The position numbers were made by a program, and so were the translations under genes. DNA of 64,000 nucleotides from Notolepis coatsorum (taxonomy: Eukaryota > Chordata > Actinopteri > Aulopiformes > Paralepididae): positions 99,716,571 through 99,780,570 of the forward strand of contig OZ020599.1 of the NCBI GenBank assembly GCA_963971535.1. The letters are read 5' to 3'. Positions 44,335-58,200 of this stretch are shown one piece after another. The notes under the pieces were generated by a model that was not told the origin of the DNA, searched no databases, and was given only the letters and a program-made list of their open reading frames with translations. Every line of letters begins with the position of its first letter. The stretch's first letter is position 1.

Positions 44335-44590
44335 TCTTTTTGAGCCTTTCTATCTTTTTTCTCCCATCCCCAATTCAATCGTTATGCCAATTCCCTTCCT
44401 GGTCGTTGCACTCATTGCCCCACTGTCGGCCTGGGGAGGGTGTAGAACTACCACATGCTGCCCTACTGTCGGTCTGCGGAGGGTGTAGAACTACCACAGG
44501 CCTGCTCCAATCTCGGCAGCTACATCTTTTCACCCGACGGCGAGACATTTCACTGGGAGAACGTAGCACGTGCGGAGATTGGAAATGAGT
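44335..44590 (-). mobile_element. SINE family A fragment, diverged
   Basis: Minus-strand copy of the 3' half of family A: ttttctcccatccccaattc, aattcccttcctggtcgttg, cttttcacccgacggcgaga, with an internal duplication of about 55 bp (44415-44525). The tRNA head is missing. Confidence 0.7.
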
Positions 44591-44626
44591 AACGTAAACA
44601 TAACATAACTAGTAGCATACAACTGT

Positions 44627-45345
44627 AATGGTTGTGACAACGTCACCTCAAACTTCGATGCCCCGAGTGGGAGTCGAACCCCGGTCTCCCACACCGCGGG
44701 CAGCAACACAGACCGCTATACCAAGAGGTGAATTCACTTATTTTTTTCTTTTTCCCCCTCCTTTTTCCTCCGATTTTTTCCCATCCCAATGTTAGTCGTT
44801 ATGCCAATTCCCAATCCCCTTCCTGGTCGCTGCGCACTTACCCCCCACAGTCGGTCTGGGAGAGTGGAGGCTATCACGTGCTTCCTCCGACACACGTCTA
44901 GCCAATCAACCGCTTCTTTTCACCTGGCAGCGCGGACTCTCACTGAGAGGGTGTAACGTGTGGAAGGATCACACTACCCCCCTTAGATCCTATCCGCGCT
45001 GAGCAGGCGCCCCGACCGAACTGTAGGAGTGGCTGTTTACAACGACCCGGACCCACCCCGCCAGCTTTCCCACCCTCTAATACAGCCAATTGTATTAGTG
45101 TGAAAGGCCAGCCAAGCTGGTGACAACGCCGGAGCTGTGAGCTGGATTCGAACAGGCGAATCCAGCGTCTCCGGTGTTGGTGACGAACGCAATCTCCGCT
45201 ACGCCACCTGACCGCCGAGGTGAATTCACTTCTAAGTACTGGGTCTATGTGTTTCTTTGAGGATGTGAGAGTGAGTTTGAACCCATAGCACCGCTACTCA
45301 CCCCAGCCCTTCTTGACTGCGCTTCACGATACCATCCGTTACACT
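44627..45345 (-). mobile_element. tRNA-like SINE (family B), split by family A
   Basis: In minus sense the head reads acctcttggtatagcggtct and, after tgtgttgctgcccgcggt, a B box GGGTTCGACTCCC near 44675. The other part (45232-45345, ggatgtgagagtgagtttga) lies beyond a family A SINE. A second copy at 45402-45634 shows the uninterrupted arrangement. Confidence 0.8.
44740..45216 (-). mobile_element. tRNA-derived SINE (family A) nested in family B
   Basis: Minus-strand full-length-like copy, 5' end at 45216 and T-rich (A-tail) end at 44740, flanked by GAGGTGAATTCACTT on both sides (44725-44739, 45217-45231). The duplication is part of the family B SINE, so family A landed second. Confidence 0.93.
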
Positions 45346-45401
45346 CACCCTCTTAAACTCACTCCACTCCACCCAAGGCATCCGGGTCAATCGGCACCAT
45401 T

Positions 45402-45634
45402 GTAATGGTTGTGACAACGTCACCTCAAACTTCGATGCCCCGAGGGAGATTCGAACCCCAGTCTCCCACAACGCGGGCAGCAACACAGACCGCTATACCA
45501 AGAGGTGAATTCACTTCTAAGTACTGGGTCTATGCATCTTTTTGAGGATGTGAGAGTGAGTTTTAACCCATAGCACTGCTACTCACACCAGCCCCTTCTT
45601 GACTGCGCTTCACGATACCATCCGTTACACAACT
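45402..45634 (-). mobile_element. tRNA-like SINE (family B), uninterrupted copy
   Basis: Same layout as 44627-45345 without the insertion: taatggttgtgacaacgtca ... aagaggtgaattcacttcta ... gataccatccgttacac. Adjacent copies in the same orientation suggest a tandem duplication or preferred target. Confidence 0.8.
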
Positions 45635-45650
45635 ACAACCTATACATGTA

Positions 45651-46529
45651 CCGTATTGGTCAAAATATAAGAGCACCCCTCTTTTTCGAGACTCGTATTC
45701 GGAAAAATTCTTTTTTTGAAGAACCAAATCTTGTTTTTATGAAGACAATTATTTCTGTCAATCTTCTGGAAGCGGCCACTTTGCTCTGTGACATTATTCC
45801 TTGGCTGCTCGACAGTTTAATGTGCTATGTTAAGGCAGAACGACCTATGGCCTTGTGAAGGAATTATCAGGATTGGGGGGGGGGGGGGGGTGTAGGACAC
45901 ACACGCAGACACACACAAGGGGTAACCACTGGAATCGCTGAGCGATGAGAGAGGGTGGGGGAAAACACAAGAATAAAATAAATAAAAATTAAAACAGTAG
46001 GAAACACAAAACACAAGTATAAAATAAACTGGGTAAAAATCCCAAAATAACCACCACTGCCTAGCAGTTGAAAACAACAAGAAACACAACAGCACTAGAG
46101 ACAGAGAAAACACTAGAAGCATGAGCTTGGGACACTCCTCTACTATTGAGGGAAAACATGAAATGGACAAGCATCCAAACACAGTCAACCAAACCTACTT
46201 AAAGGCACTGCACACCTGACAGCAATCAGGTGGCAATCAAGCCCCACACACCTGCCATGCCGCATGGCAATTAACTCCAGAGTCCAGTGATTGACTGCTG
46301 TCCCTCACAGAAAGATGAAATAAAGCCAAAGCACCTTAGAATAAACAAAAATAAAACCCACATAAACCGTGATCCATCACAGGAACGCAGTACGACGGAC
46401 AGAGCTCGTACTCCGCATCCATAGATGCTTCTCCGTCTCAGTATGCAGATAACCAAAATGATCCGCAGGTGTGTATGCATTCTCTTTTTGCACCTGTCAC
46501 TGTAGGCTGTGTGTGTGCGTGCGTGCGTG

Positions 46530-46613
<84 letters not shown>

Positions 46614-46772
46614 CGTGCGTGCGTGCGTGCGTGCGTGTGTGTGTGTGGGTGTGTGTTTGTGAGATACAGAGAGAAAGCCATTGACTGGCTTGGGGGTTTT
46701 GTTTTTAGACCGCAAAAATAAACGCCACTTTTTCATATTTTCTTCTAGGAAAAAAACAAAAACACAATACGG
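45651..46772. mobile_element. mariner-like MITE flanked by TA
   Basis: Left end CCGTATTGGTCAAAATATAA and right end (reversed) CCGTATTGTG, flanked by TA on both sides. Ends of type CCGTATT with TA duplication fit Tc1/mariner MITEs. Inverted similarity beyond the first eight bases is weak. The interior has a poly-G run (45877-45890) and a CTGC microsatellite. No transposase. Confidence 0.5.
46512..46645. repeat. (CCTG)n with flanking (CGTG)n microsatellite
   Basis: About 24 CCTG units bordered by GTGC units. Several frames (Ala/Cys/Leu/Pro) are open by chance. Confidence 0.96.
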
Positions 46773-47587
46773 TAAATGGGTTGAGAGGAGAAACCTGTAA
46801 TCAAGGCACTAAAGTACTATGTGTGGCGTTGGAATGGGTGAAGAGGGGGGTAGCGTATACAGTAAGTGACTGTACAGTATGTAGGAATCTTTTGTTTTGT
46901 TCAGTTTGTCCTGTGTGTATACTTAAAAATGGGAAAAAAACTGGAATCTATAAAAAAAAAATAACTCGCTCCCAGGCCGTACAGCCAAGCTTCAGCATCA
47001 CTAACCTCTCACACAGTTCTTTGTCTTTGGTCTCCTGCACTACTGTCGGGGTAATGGTCCAGTGACAGCAGGCCAACTCTATTTAGAAATCAATTTACTC
47101 ACAGAGCCAGAATCCCCCCCTCTACAGCTCCTTTAATCAATGTTCAATTTGAAGAGCTTCTGATGGCCGGTGGTACAGTTACATTACATCTGCTCTGTTT
47201 TCCCCCCAACAGCGCTGCTGCAGTGGGCCGCGCACAGAGAAAATGATGGTCAGTCACTCACTCACTCACTTGTGGACTTTCCGCAAGGGACGTGTAGTTG
47301 GACGCTTGATAATGTACACCGGAGGTTGGGCGACCGTGTCTTTTCCATCTACCCAGTCGATCTCGAGGGGGGCCTCCGAGTCGATCGCCAAGGACGTGCT
47401 TGGAAAACTCAGACAAAGACATCTATCATTTGGTCTAGTCATCCAATCACACTCAGACTTGCTGGTTTATAAACTCGAATGTCAGCGAATCCCTGCCCTC
47501 CGTGGCTATTTGGCCTGCCTTGTTTTTTTGTCGCCTGTTTTGTATTAGCTTGGTTGACATTGCATCACGAATAGCCCTGAGACTCAT
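46773..47587. other. Unassigned sequence
   Basis: No gene supported; frames up to 101 codons (47243-47548) lack recognisable domains. Confidence 0.4.
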
Positions 47588-48275
47588 GTAAAATGGTTAA
47601 TGGTGCATTTATATAGTGCTTTTATCCAAAGCGCTTTACAATTTGTTCCTCACATTTTACCCATTCACTCACTCACACATTCACTCACACATGCTGCACG
47701 GTCACAGCTAGATGGTCCAGGGTTCGATTCCCGCTTGGGGACCAGGTTTCCACATTGCCAAGTACTCAGGTGGGGTATCTCCTGGGCCTTTCTGTGTGGA
47801 GTTTGCATGTTCTCCCCGTGCTCGCAAGGGTCCCCCCCCCCGATAAGATAAACCCAATGGAAAAACATGCACAACAGATCCCTAATGCTGTTGCGTCCCT
47901 GATGAAGACGGACAGGAGCACTTGGATTGGTCCCCGGGGCGCGGCCCCACGCCGCAGCCCCTATCTGCTCCCGGCATGGGTCAAGTGCAGAGACACTCAA
48001 TCGCATCGGTGACCCAACGAAATTGCATGTGTGTTCCTGTGTGTGTGCCGCCCATCGCATGTGTGTGTCACTGCATGCCGAATAAAGACTTCTTCAAAGT
48101 CCAGTTATATATACACATTCACGCAACGACGGCGTCAACCTGCTCATCGGGAGCAGTTTACGGGTTAAGTGTCTTGCTCAAGGACACTTTGACACGGTGC
48201 CCGGGAGGAGCGGGAATCAAACCAGAAACCTCTGTATTCCCAGACAACTGCTCTACCTCCCGTGCCACTGTCACC
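47588..48275 (-). mobile_element. tRNA-derived SINE (family C), split by a V-SINE
   Basis: Minus-strand family C: the 3' part at 47588-47687 (aagcgctttacaatttgttc, ctcacattttacccattc) and the 5' part with B box at about 48086-48275 (gagcgggaatcaaaccagaa). A V-SINE-like element occupies the middle. Confidence 0.85.
47690..48085 (+). mobile_element. V-SINE/DANA-like SINE nested in family C
   Basis: Same family as 12604-13015: B box gggttcgattcccgcttggg, core cctttctgtgtggagtttgc then atgttctccccgtg, and ataaacccaatggaaaaaca. ACACATTCAC occurs on both sides (about 47678-47687 and 48112-48121), a likely target duplication, so the 3' boundary may be nearer 48111. The 5' head is shortened. Confidence 0.82.
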
Positions 48276-48322
48276 CACTGACCAGACGCAAATGACCAGG
48301 GTCGGCTATATGACGAGATACT

Positions 48323-48668
48323 TGGATATAGCTTCACACTGCAAGCCGTTTAGGGCTCAATTCTGATTCATTGCTGAGATAAGTTTTTTTTTATGTGGCC
48401 AAAATCAGATTCCAGTGTGAACCGGTCACTCTCCTGAACTGACCCGAATGCGCAAATGAACAATAAAGAAGATGAACCTAAAATTTGTGTGACAAATGTT
48501 GCATGAAAGTCGTATGTTCAGACTGAGGTCGCATTGCAAAAAAAAATCTGACCTGTATCTGGTTTAGGAGGACCACATAATTATGAAAGTGGCCCAAATC
48601 TGAATTTAAAACATCAGATTCCACTGTTCTCTCACACAAAAATCACACATGAGCAGTCTGACCGTAGC
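48323..48668. mobile_element. Possible MITE
   Basis: Left gcttcacactgcaag and right cagtctgaccgtagccc are loosely inverted. The interior shows mirrored ccaaaatcagattccagtgt and cccaaatctgaatttaaaac. The pattern resembles Harbinger/hAT MITEs but duplication and exact ends are not clear. Confidence 0.35.
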
Positions 48669-50331
48669 CCAAGAGACAGCGACCTACACAGAACGGGAAG
48701 AGGGTATTTATTTTCGTAATTTCATTACAGATATTGAACATGAAAGAGGTGATGGACATTTAATTCTGGCACAAATTGGAGAGGAGGCTGTCCGAGTTCT
48801 CTTGGAGGAGAGGAAAGGTTTCCACCCGACAACATGTTCCTTTATGAGTCCATTTGTTCTGCACCAGGCCTCCTTGAGGGTGGATGACAGCATTAGGCTG
48901 GTACAGACAAGGGTCTTCTTGATACCATGGGAAACATCGAGATGAGTGCAGCCACTCACCCATCTCTCAGCCCAATCCTTTCATCTTTCCCTGTCTCTGA
49001 TGCACTGCTGCTGCTTTATGCAGCAATCATAACTGGTTTAATCATATTGTTACTAGAGAGCACAGGGTTGCAAAACAAAATGAGAGGCATGTGTATGCCA
49101 GGGGGCTCTTTGGCTGTGGTATTATTTTGACATTATTATTCACTGGCTGACCAAAGGGACATTTTTGGATGGATTTCCAACACATTTCTGCTTCTAAGAG
49201 AGAATACTTTGTGCAACATTTGAAATATTTTGTGTTGTACAAAGCCTGACTTCTTAAATGTCAAGTAAACATCTTGATCTCTGAGAAAATGTTTAGCATT
49301 TTTAAACGAAGTAGCTACAACATTTTGCAATGGGCTAATACACATCGGTCTAAAAAGGAAACTGGAGCATGTATTTTAAAGGTCCCATAATTTAATTGAA
49401 TTTGTTTTAACTGTTTCATAATACCAATGTACATATCCAAAATACTACCCAAATAGTAAGACTTTTAACATTATTATTAATATTAAAATATGGACCAGTT
49501 CTATGTTTGGATTATTATAATGAGACTTGAGAGTGCTGGTGAGAAAAAACCCATTTGTTATATTCAAATACTCTTATTTGTACCAATACATAATACTCTT
49601 GAACACACACACGTAAATAATTGACTTTTATTTTATCTGACCTCGTTTTATATTTCATTTTATTTTATCGTTGCCTCTGTATGGTTGTGTATTTGACAAA
49701 TAAAGAACTTGAACTTGAACTATAATGATGTATAAACATACTCAGACAAAAGTATTGAGAGTCCAATATGACTTTGAGTTTCCTCAAAATTCTAAAGATT
49801 CAATACAGATTATACCCGAGCTGGTCCAGACCAAAAATTACAATCAACATGTGAGCATACAATATTTATACTCTTGACCGAGCTCCTCCTCTTCCTATGA
49901 GGTGTAACTGTCTACAGTGACTGAAATGCCACAATGCCTTGGGCTTTACCATCTCTACCTTCTCAAGACACTATCTTATTAGCTGAAACCTAAAAATATA
50001 GGTGTCCTAGACCTTTTATTCACACAGACTCCAAACTGGCAGTACCTATGTCCTTAGTCACATATTTTGGCCTTTAAAATGCTGACTGAATGGTTGTATT
50101 AATGATAACTAAACAAGTGCTAATGAATTTGTTTACGTTTACAGGTCCGCTAGTTAAAAAATATACAGTAGATACCACACATTGGCTCGTCAATGAGTGG
50201 TTTACCCAAATAAATTGCGAGCGCTCGGAGAAGAAAGTGACAGCCAGGCACTGCAGGCTCACAGGTTTGTTCTGAGTCTATTGAGTACACAGACAGGTAT
50301 TTATACAGAGTCTGTCACATACACAAAAAAC
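48669..50331. other. Unassigned AT-rich sequence with one LINE tail
   Basis: A plus-strand L2-like 3' tail occurs at 49655-49722 (gtgtatttgacaaataaaga, then acttgaacttgaac). The rest shows no gene; the 98-codon frame at 48649-48945 lacks a recognisable domain. Confidence 0.45.
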
Positions 50332-50339
50332 CTATATAC

Positions 50340-50742
50340 TAGGCCTGTCCCCGACTAAGGATTTGTATAGTCGACTTTGATTGGCCGAAATCTCCAATGC
50401 AAAAAAAAGAAAAAAGGCTGAAAGCTTCTTGTCCTCTGCGAAAGCATGCAATTGGTCCACTGATGGATACATCTTGATTATGTCTAGTGTGTGAAATCCT
50501 CTTTCAGTACGTGCCTCTGTGCCCGTTTTCATAGGCAGTTAGCCTCGCTGGTATGCGTGCCATTAGTGTTAGCCACGCTTCTAGGCCTCTTTGCTTTTGG
50601 AAAGAATGATTTAAAAAAAATGTATTATAATAATTATAATCTTTTTATTATAATTTTTTTGCATTCGGCTAAGAGGTTGGCAGTTGACTACGGCTCATTT
50701 CGATCGATTAGTCGACTATTCGACTACTCGAGGTCAGCCCTA
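50340..50742. mobile_element. hAT-type MITE, 403 bp, perfect 8-bp duplication
   Basis: Starts TAGGCCTGTCCCCGACTAAG and ends GAGGTCAGCCCTA, flanked by CTATATAC on both sides (50332-50339, 50743-50750). Sub-terminal tagtcgact motifs appear on both sides (50370, 50710-50725). Non-coding. Confidence 0.9.
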
Positions 50743-50750
50743 CTATATAC

Positions 50751-51355
50751 TAAGCTCTGTTTGTAAAGATAGCGAAGATCATTGTTCTCGAGATAGAACA
50801 GACCCAGCATCTGTGTCTTCCTGAGAGGTGCCTGACCACGATGCCTTCCTGACCCCACATGCAGATCTGGGTTTATGCCCTGCACCTCTGTGCCTTGTTT
50901 GCGGTGTCAAAACAACAATGCGCTCCTGACCCTGCATGCAGCTACAAAGGCCGGAAACCATAGGGGTTTTGTAGGAACAAGATGGGTAATCAAGATTGTT
51001 AAAAGGTCAGGTTAAAAGGTTGTGGCGGTTGTAAACTGCACGTGCAGCACAAAAGCAATAAAGTTACATTGCCCAGGCTTAGACCAATGAAGTACAATTC
51101 ACAACAGGGTGGTCGTCTTATAATTGTGCTCTAACGTTTGGAGATGTCCCGGCAAATACACAGCTACTTTGGGACGATATTTAGCCCATTTCCCAGTAAG
51201 CTTGTGCATCATGTTTGTATATCAATGGATTACTTGCAATCTCAAGATACATATGAACATCTTCACGCTAGCTTAACAACGCCTTGTACGGACTTGAACA
51301 TTTATTCTACGAACCAATCATAAATCATTTTACCAATCAAATAAATCACATGTAC
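50751..51355. other. Unassigned sequence
   Basis: No gene recognised. Confidence 0.35.
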
Positions 51356-51491
51356 AGTAGTCTCCAGTTCCTAACGCATCTTTTAGTGTCTTCACGTCCT
51401 GTCGTGAATAGCCTAGCGTAGGCTATTGCTGGTTAATGACTGGAGTGAGTGCTGTCCTTGAAGCGTTTGCCATAGGAACTGGAGACTACAG
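51356..51491. mobile_element. Small TIR element that seeds the minisatellite
   Basis: The left end tacagtagtctccagttcct is the inverse of aggaactggagactacagta at 51473-51492. About 90 bp lie between. TA-bounded CAGTAG ends suggest a mariner-like MITE. Its right end is the core of the tandem array that follows. Confidence 0.6.
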
Positions 51492-54458
51492 TAGTGACAT
51501 CAAGGTGTACATTAGGAACTGGAGACTACAGTAGTGACATCAAGGTGTGAGTTAGGAACTGGAGACTACAGTAGTGACATCAAGGTGTGTGTTAGGAACT
51601 GGAGACTACAGTAGTGACATCAAGGTGTGTGTTAGGAACTGGAGACTACAGTAGTGACATCAAGGTGTGTGTTAGGAACTGGAGACTACAGTAGTGACAT
51701 CAAGGTGTGTTAGGAACTAGAGACTACAGTAGTGACATCAAGGTGTGTGTTAGGAACTGGAGACTACAGTAGTGACATCAAGGTGTGTGTTAGGAACTGG
51801 AGACTACAGTAGTGACATCAAGGTGTGTGTTAGGAACTAGAGACTACAGTAGTGACATCAAGGTGTGTGTTAGGAACTGGACACTACAGTAGTGACATCA
51901 AGGTGTGTGTTAGGAACTGGAGACTACAGTAGTGACATCAAGGTGTGTGTTAGGAACTGGAGACTACAGTAGTGACATCAAGGTGTGTGTTAGGAACTGG
52001 AGACTACAGTAGTGACATCAAGGTGTGTTAGGAACTGGAGACTACAGTAGTGACATCAAGGTGTGTGTTAGGAACTAGAGACTACAGTAGTGACATCAAG
52101 GTGTGTGTTAGGAACTGGAGACTACAGTAGTGACATCAAGGTGTGTTACAGTAGGAACTGGAGACTACAGTAGTGACATCAAGGTGTGTGTTAGGAACTG
52201 GAGACTACAGTAGTGACATCAAGGTGTACGTTATGAACTGGAGACTACAGTAGTGACATCAAGGTGTGCGTTAGGAACTGGAGACTACAGTAGTGACATC
52301 AAGGTGTGTGTTAGGAACTGGAGACTACAGTAGTGACATCAAGGTGTGTGTTAGGAACTGGAGACTACAGTAGTGACATCAAGGTGTGTTAGGAACTGGA
52401 GACTACAGTAGTGACATCAAGGTGTGTTAGGAACTAGAGACTACAGTAGTGACATCAAGGTGTGTTAGGAACTGGAGACTACAGTAGTGACATCAAGGTG
52501 TGTTAGGAACTGGAGACTACAGTAGTGACATCAAGGTGTGTTAGGAACTAGAGACTACAGTAGTGACATCAAGGTGTGTTAGGAACTGGAGACTACAGTA
52601 GTGACATCAAGGTGTGTTAGGAACTGGAGACTACAGTAGTGACATCAAGGTGTGTGTTAGGAACTGGAGACTACAGTAGTGACATCAAGGTGTGCGTTAG
52701 GAACTAGAGACTACAGTAGTGACATCAAGGTGTGCGTTAGGAACTAGAGACTACAGTAGTGACATCAAGGTGTGAGTTAGGAACTGGAGACTACAGTAGT
52801 GACATCAAGGTGTGCGTTAGGAACTAGAGACTACAGTAGTGACATCAAGGTGTGCGTTAGGAACTAGAGACTACAGTAGTGACATCAAGGTGTGTGTTAG
52901 GAACTAGAGACTACAGTAGTGACATCAAGGTGTGCGTTAGGAACTAGAGACTACAGTAGTGACATCAAGGTGTGAGTTAGGAACTGGAGACTACAGTAGT
53001 GACATCAAGGTGTGCGTTAGGAACTAGAGACTACAGTAGTGACATCAAGGTGTGAGTTAGGAACTAGAGACTACAGTAGTGACATCAAGGTGTGAGTTAG
53101 GAACTGGAGACTACAGTAGTGACATCAAGGTGTGAGTTAGGAACTAGAGACTACAGTAGTGACATCAAGGTGTGAGTTAGGAACTGGAGACTACAGTAGT
53201 GACATCAAGGTGTGAGTTAGGAACTGGAGACTACAGTAGTGACATCAAGGTGTACGTTAGGAACTGGAGACTACAGTAGTGACATCAAGGTGTGTTAGGA
53301 ACTGGAGACTACAGTAGTGACATCAAGGTGTGTTAGGAACTAGAGACTACAGTAGTGACATCAAGGTGTGTGTTAGGAACTGGAGACTACAGTAGTGACA
53401 TCAAGGTGTGTGTTAGGAACTGGAGACTACAGTAGTGACATCAAGGTGTGCGTTAGGAACCAGAGACTACAGTAGTGACATCAAGGTGTGTGTTAGGAAC
53501 TAGAGACTACAGTAGTGACATCAAGGTGTGTTAGGAACTAGAGACTACAGTAGTGACATCAAGGTGTGCGTTAGGAACTGGAGACTACAGTAGTGACATC
53601 AAGGTGTGAGTTAGGAACTAGAGACTACAGTAGTGACATCAAGGTGTGCGTTAGGAACTAGAGACTACAGTAGTGACATCAAGGTGTGAGTTAGGAACTA
53701 GAGACTACAGTAGTGACATCAAGGTGTGAGTTAGGAACTGGAGACTACAGTAGTGACATCAAGGTGTGAGTTAGGAACTAGAGACTACAGTAGTGACATC
53801 AAGGTGTGTTAGGAACTAGAGACTACAGTAGTGACATCAAGGTGTGAGTTAGGAACTAGAGACTACAGTAGTGACATCAAGGTGTGAGTTAGGAACTAGA
53901 GACTACAGTAGTGACATCAAGGTGTGAGTTAGGAACTGGAGACTACAGTAGTGACATCAAGGTGTACGTTAGGAACTGGAGACTACAGTAGTGACATCAA
54001 GGTGTGTTAGGAACTGGAGACTACAGTAGTGACATCAAGGTGTGTTAGGAACTAGAGACTACAGTAGTGACATCAAGGTGTGTGTTAGGAACTGGAGACT
54101 ACAGTAGTGACATCAAGGTGTGTGTTAGGAACTGGAGACTACAGTAGTGACATCAAGGTGTGCGTTAGGAACCAGAGACTACAGTAGTGACATCAAGGTG
54201 TGTTAGGAACCAGAGACTACAGTAGTGACATCAAGGTGTGTGTTAGGAACTGGAGACTACAGTAGTGACATCAAGGTGTGTTAGGAACTGGAGACTACAG
54301 TAGTGACATCAAGGTGTGTGTTAGGAACTGGAGACTACAGTAGTGACATCAAGGTGTACATTAGGAACTGGAGACTACAGTAGTGACATCAAGGTGTGTT
54401 AGGAACTGGAGACTACAGTAGTGACATCAAGGTGTAGATTAGGAACTGGACACTACAG
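51473..54458. repeat. 38/40-bp minisatellite, about 75 units
   Basis: Unit: aggaactggagactacagta followed by gtgacatcaaggtgtgtgtt; 38-bp variants lack one GT. Variation is confined to tg/ta/ca in 'aactggag' and to the last bases (gtgt, gagt, gcgt, acgt). A block of about seven units from 53255 recurs at about 53965, showing a higher-order repeat of about 710 bp. No spacers, so not a CRISPR array. Confidence 0.97.
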
Positions 54459-55152
<694 letters not shown>

Positions 55153-55160
55153 GACTTCAG

Positions 55161-56106
55161 TAGTGACATTCTTTGTGGATTCCCAGTGTGCATAGCTGAC
55201 AAAATATTATTATTATTATATTTTTGGATGGGCACTTGGGGCAAAAGGGCAGGGGCTCAAGCCCCCCTTCGGCCCTACCTGTGCACGCCACTGGTGAGCT
55301 GCATCGTGGGTCGGGATGGTGTCATGCTCGTTTCTGTGGAAGAGAGAAGCGCTCTGTGACATTTTGTGCAAGCGATGTGCATGTCCAACACAATCCAAGT
55401 TACCCATGACAGTGGATAAGTAATACAAATGTCCTGAACCTGTAAATAAATATGACTTCACGGCGATTCAGATGCAGGTAAACGACATTAGCCAGAGTGA
55501 ACGTACCAAAAGGGAAACGACAGTCTTGTGTCGAATACATTTGTTCCCTCGTCTGCTGATGCAATAATCCTGGCACGTCCATTTGTCTCCGCTGCTGTTG
55601 AGCTGCTTATGGGATCAGCCCCCGTCTGTGTGTGATCTGCAACAATAATACAAGGAGGTATTCTGGAGCATATACTGTAGACCACTGCAACACTTCCGGC
55701 ATTTTGAGCTCATGGGAGAGAGCGGGGGTGGGGGGGGGGGGGGGGGGGGGGGATATGATGAATGAATGTTGATTAGAGCCTTGATGTAAGTGGTGGTAAC
55801 TACGCCTGTGGGGGTGCTGGAGACATGATCCAATAGACTTTTTTAAGAATCAGAAAGGTCTTTATTAGTTTTCACATAAAAGGAATTTGCTTGATCCCCC
55901 ACGCTCTCTTCCCCCCCTCCCCCTCACAAACTCCATGTGACGTGGAAGTGCAGTGGTCAATTGCATATACCGTAATTCAAACGTTTATTTATTCTCGAAA
56001 GGACAATTCAGGTCACCCTCATTTTCAATGTCGTCGAGACGATAAAAACATTTCAATGCCTACATTTTTTACAATATAATAATAATATTAAATATGAATA
56101 ACTATC
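55161..56106. other. Unassigned sequence with a MITE-like single end
   Basis: 55225-55295 (cagggg-rich, ending gtgcacgccactg) looks like one end of a hAT MITE without partner. A poly-G run lies at 55729-55752 and an inverted LINE tail-like ctttattagttttcacat at 55858-55880. No gene. Confidence 0.4.
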
Positions 56107-56114
56107 TATATAGC

Positions 56115-56470
56115 CAGGGGCGGACCTAGCCCATTTGGCGCCCTAGGCAAGATTCACCACTGCGTCTTTCTTTCCTCAACGTTCAACTCTATAAACACTT
56201 GACCGATACCCATCAATGCACAGCGCTCTAGCATGTTCTGACTGTGAACACCTAAAGCTGAGGCTCAGACCGACCGACCGTTTTAGATTTTTGGCTCATT
56301 TTCCCTTATGTTAGAATTTTTTTAATGTAAAAATAATGGTTGCAGATATAGAGGGGGGCGCCAAAACTGCACAGACATTTTTTTTTTTTTTTTTTTTTTT
56401 TTTTTGGCGCCCCCCTCTGGGTGGCGCTCTAGGCTACCGCCTATATCGCCTGTAGGAAGGTCCGCCCCTG
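56115..56470. mobile_element. hAT-type MITE, 356 bp, perfect 8-bp duplication
   Basis: Starts CAGGGGCGGACCTAGC and ends GGTCCGCCCCTG, flanked by TATATAGC on both sides (56107-56114, 56471-56478). Inner arms ggcgccc are also inverted (56140, 56405). A T-run (56380-56405) lies inside. Confidence 0.93.
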
Positions 56471-56478
56471 TATATAGC

Positions 56479-57271
<793 letters not shown>

Positions 57272-57639
57272 ATAAACATCCAATGAAGCTATTCCGTTCC
57301 TCAGCTGAACATCTGCTGCCATGGCTTGGCATTTGTCTTCATGGGTAGTAATTAACTTACCACAGGGGACCAATGTATGGCCTGAGATTTCATCAGCAGA
57401 AATGTGTTTCTTTTTTCTTTTGAAAATAAATGAAAATAACAGCATAAAGGAGAAAAAATTTAAGGGGGGGGGGGGGAGAACTCCTCATGACCAATCCCAC
57501 AAAATGTCCTGTTGGAATAGTAGTACGGTAATGCTGTTCTGTGTATAGAGTGGTTATTAATTGCCTTTGTGCAACAGCTTGCATGTAAACTATGGCCCCC
57601 GTCCAATGACACAGGCTGCATCTCTGTCTACCACCTGTC

Positions 57640-57990
57640 CTGCCTGCACCATGCACATCTATTAGAGGTGGGGGGTAATGTCCCCGTTGCTCTTTGTCAT
57701 TTGCATAAACAGCCTGGCTTCACTTCTGCCTCCCTCGGTTATCCCAGTGAAATATGCCGATGACCTGACGATCACAGAGTTCCTGATGGCGTCTCTACAT
57801 GACTCAGAAGGCCTAAAGACTCTGTGGTCGAATGGGGACAGGAGTTTTCACCGGCAATGAATGGAGCTAATGGAGATAGTGCCAGGACAAGATCCCCTCT
57901 CACATCAGTAGAGTCTCCGCCTTGAAACTGCTCGGAGCTCAGATATCTTCTGATTTGCCACAGGATGCCCAGATCAAGTGTATGCCATCA
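57640..57990 (+). pseudogene. LINE reverse-transcriptase fragment
   Basis: Frame 57678-57860 reads MSPLLFVICINSLASLLPPS and VKYADDLTITEFL, which contains the RT catalytic YADD box and the preceding SPLLF motif. The sequence after a stop (to about 57990) reads SALKLLGAQISSDLPQDAQ-like in another frame. Only the palm region is left; the family is uncertain. Confidence 0.75.
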
Positions 57991-58011
57991 AAGACATAGC
58001 CAAGGATCAAT

Positions 58012-58200
<189 letters not shown>

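Noticed and set aside
44640..44735. tRNA-like sequence with A and B boxes (also at 12604, 35038, 40508, 45402, 61207)
   Set aside because: These are heads of SINEs: the cloverleaf is imperfect, the same 3' bodies follow in several copies, and three have 15-bp target duplications.
51473..54458. Regular repeats reminiscent of a CRISPR array
   Set aside because: Units are contiguous, with no unique spacers, and the setting is a vertebrate genome. It is a minisatellite.
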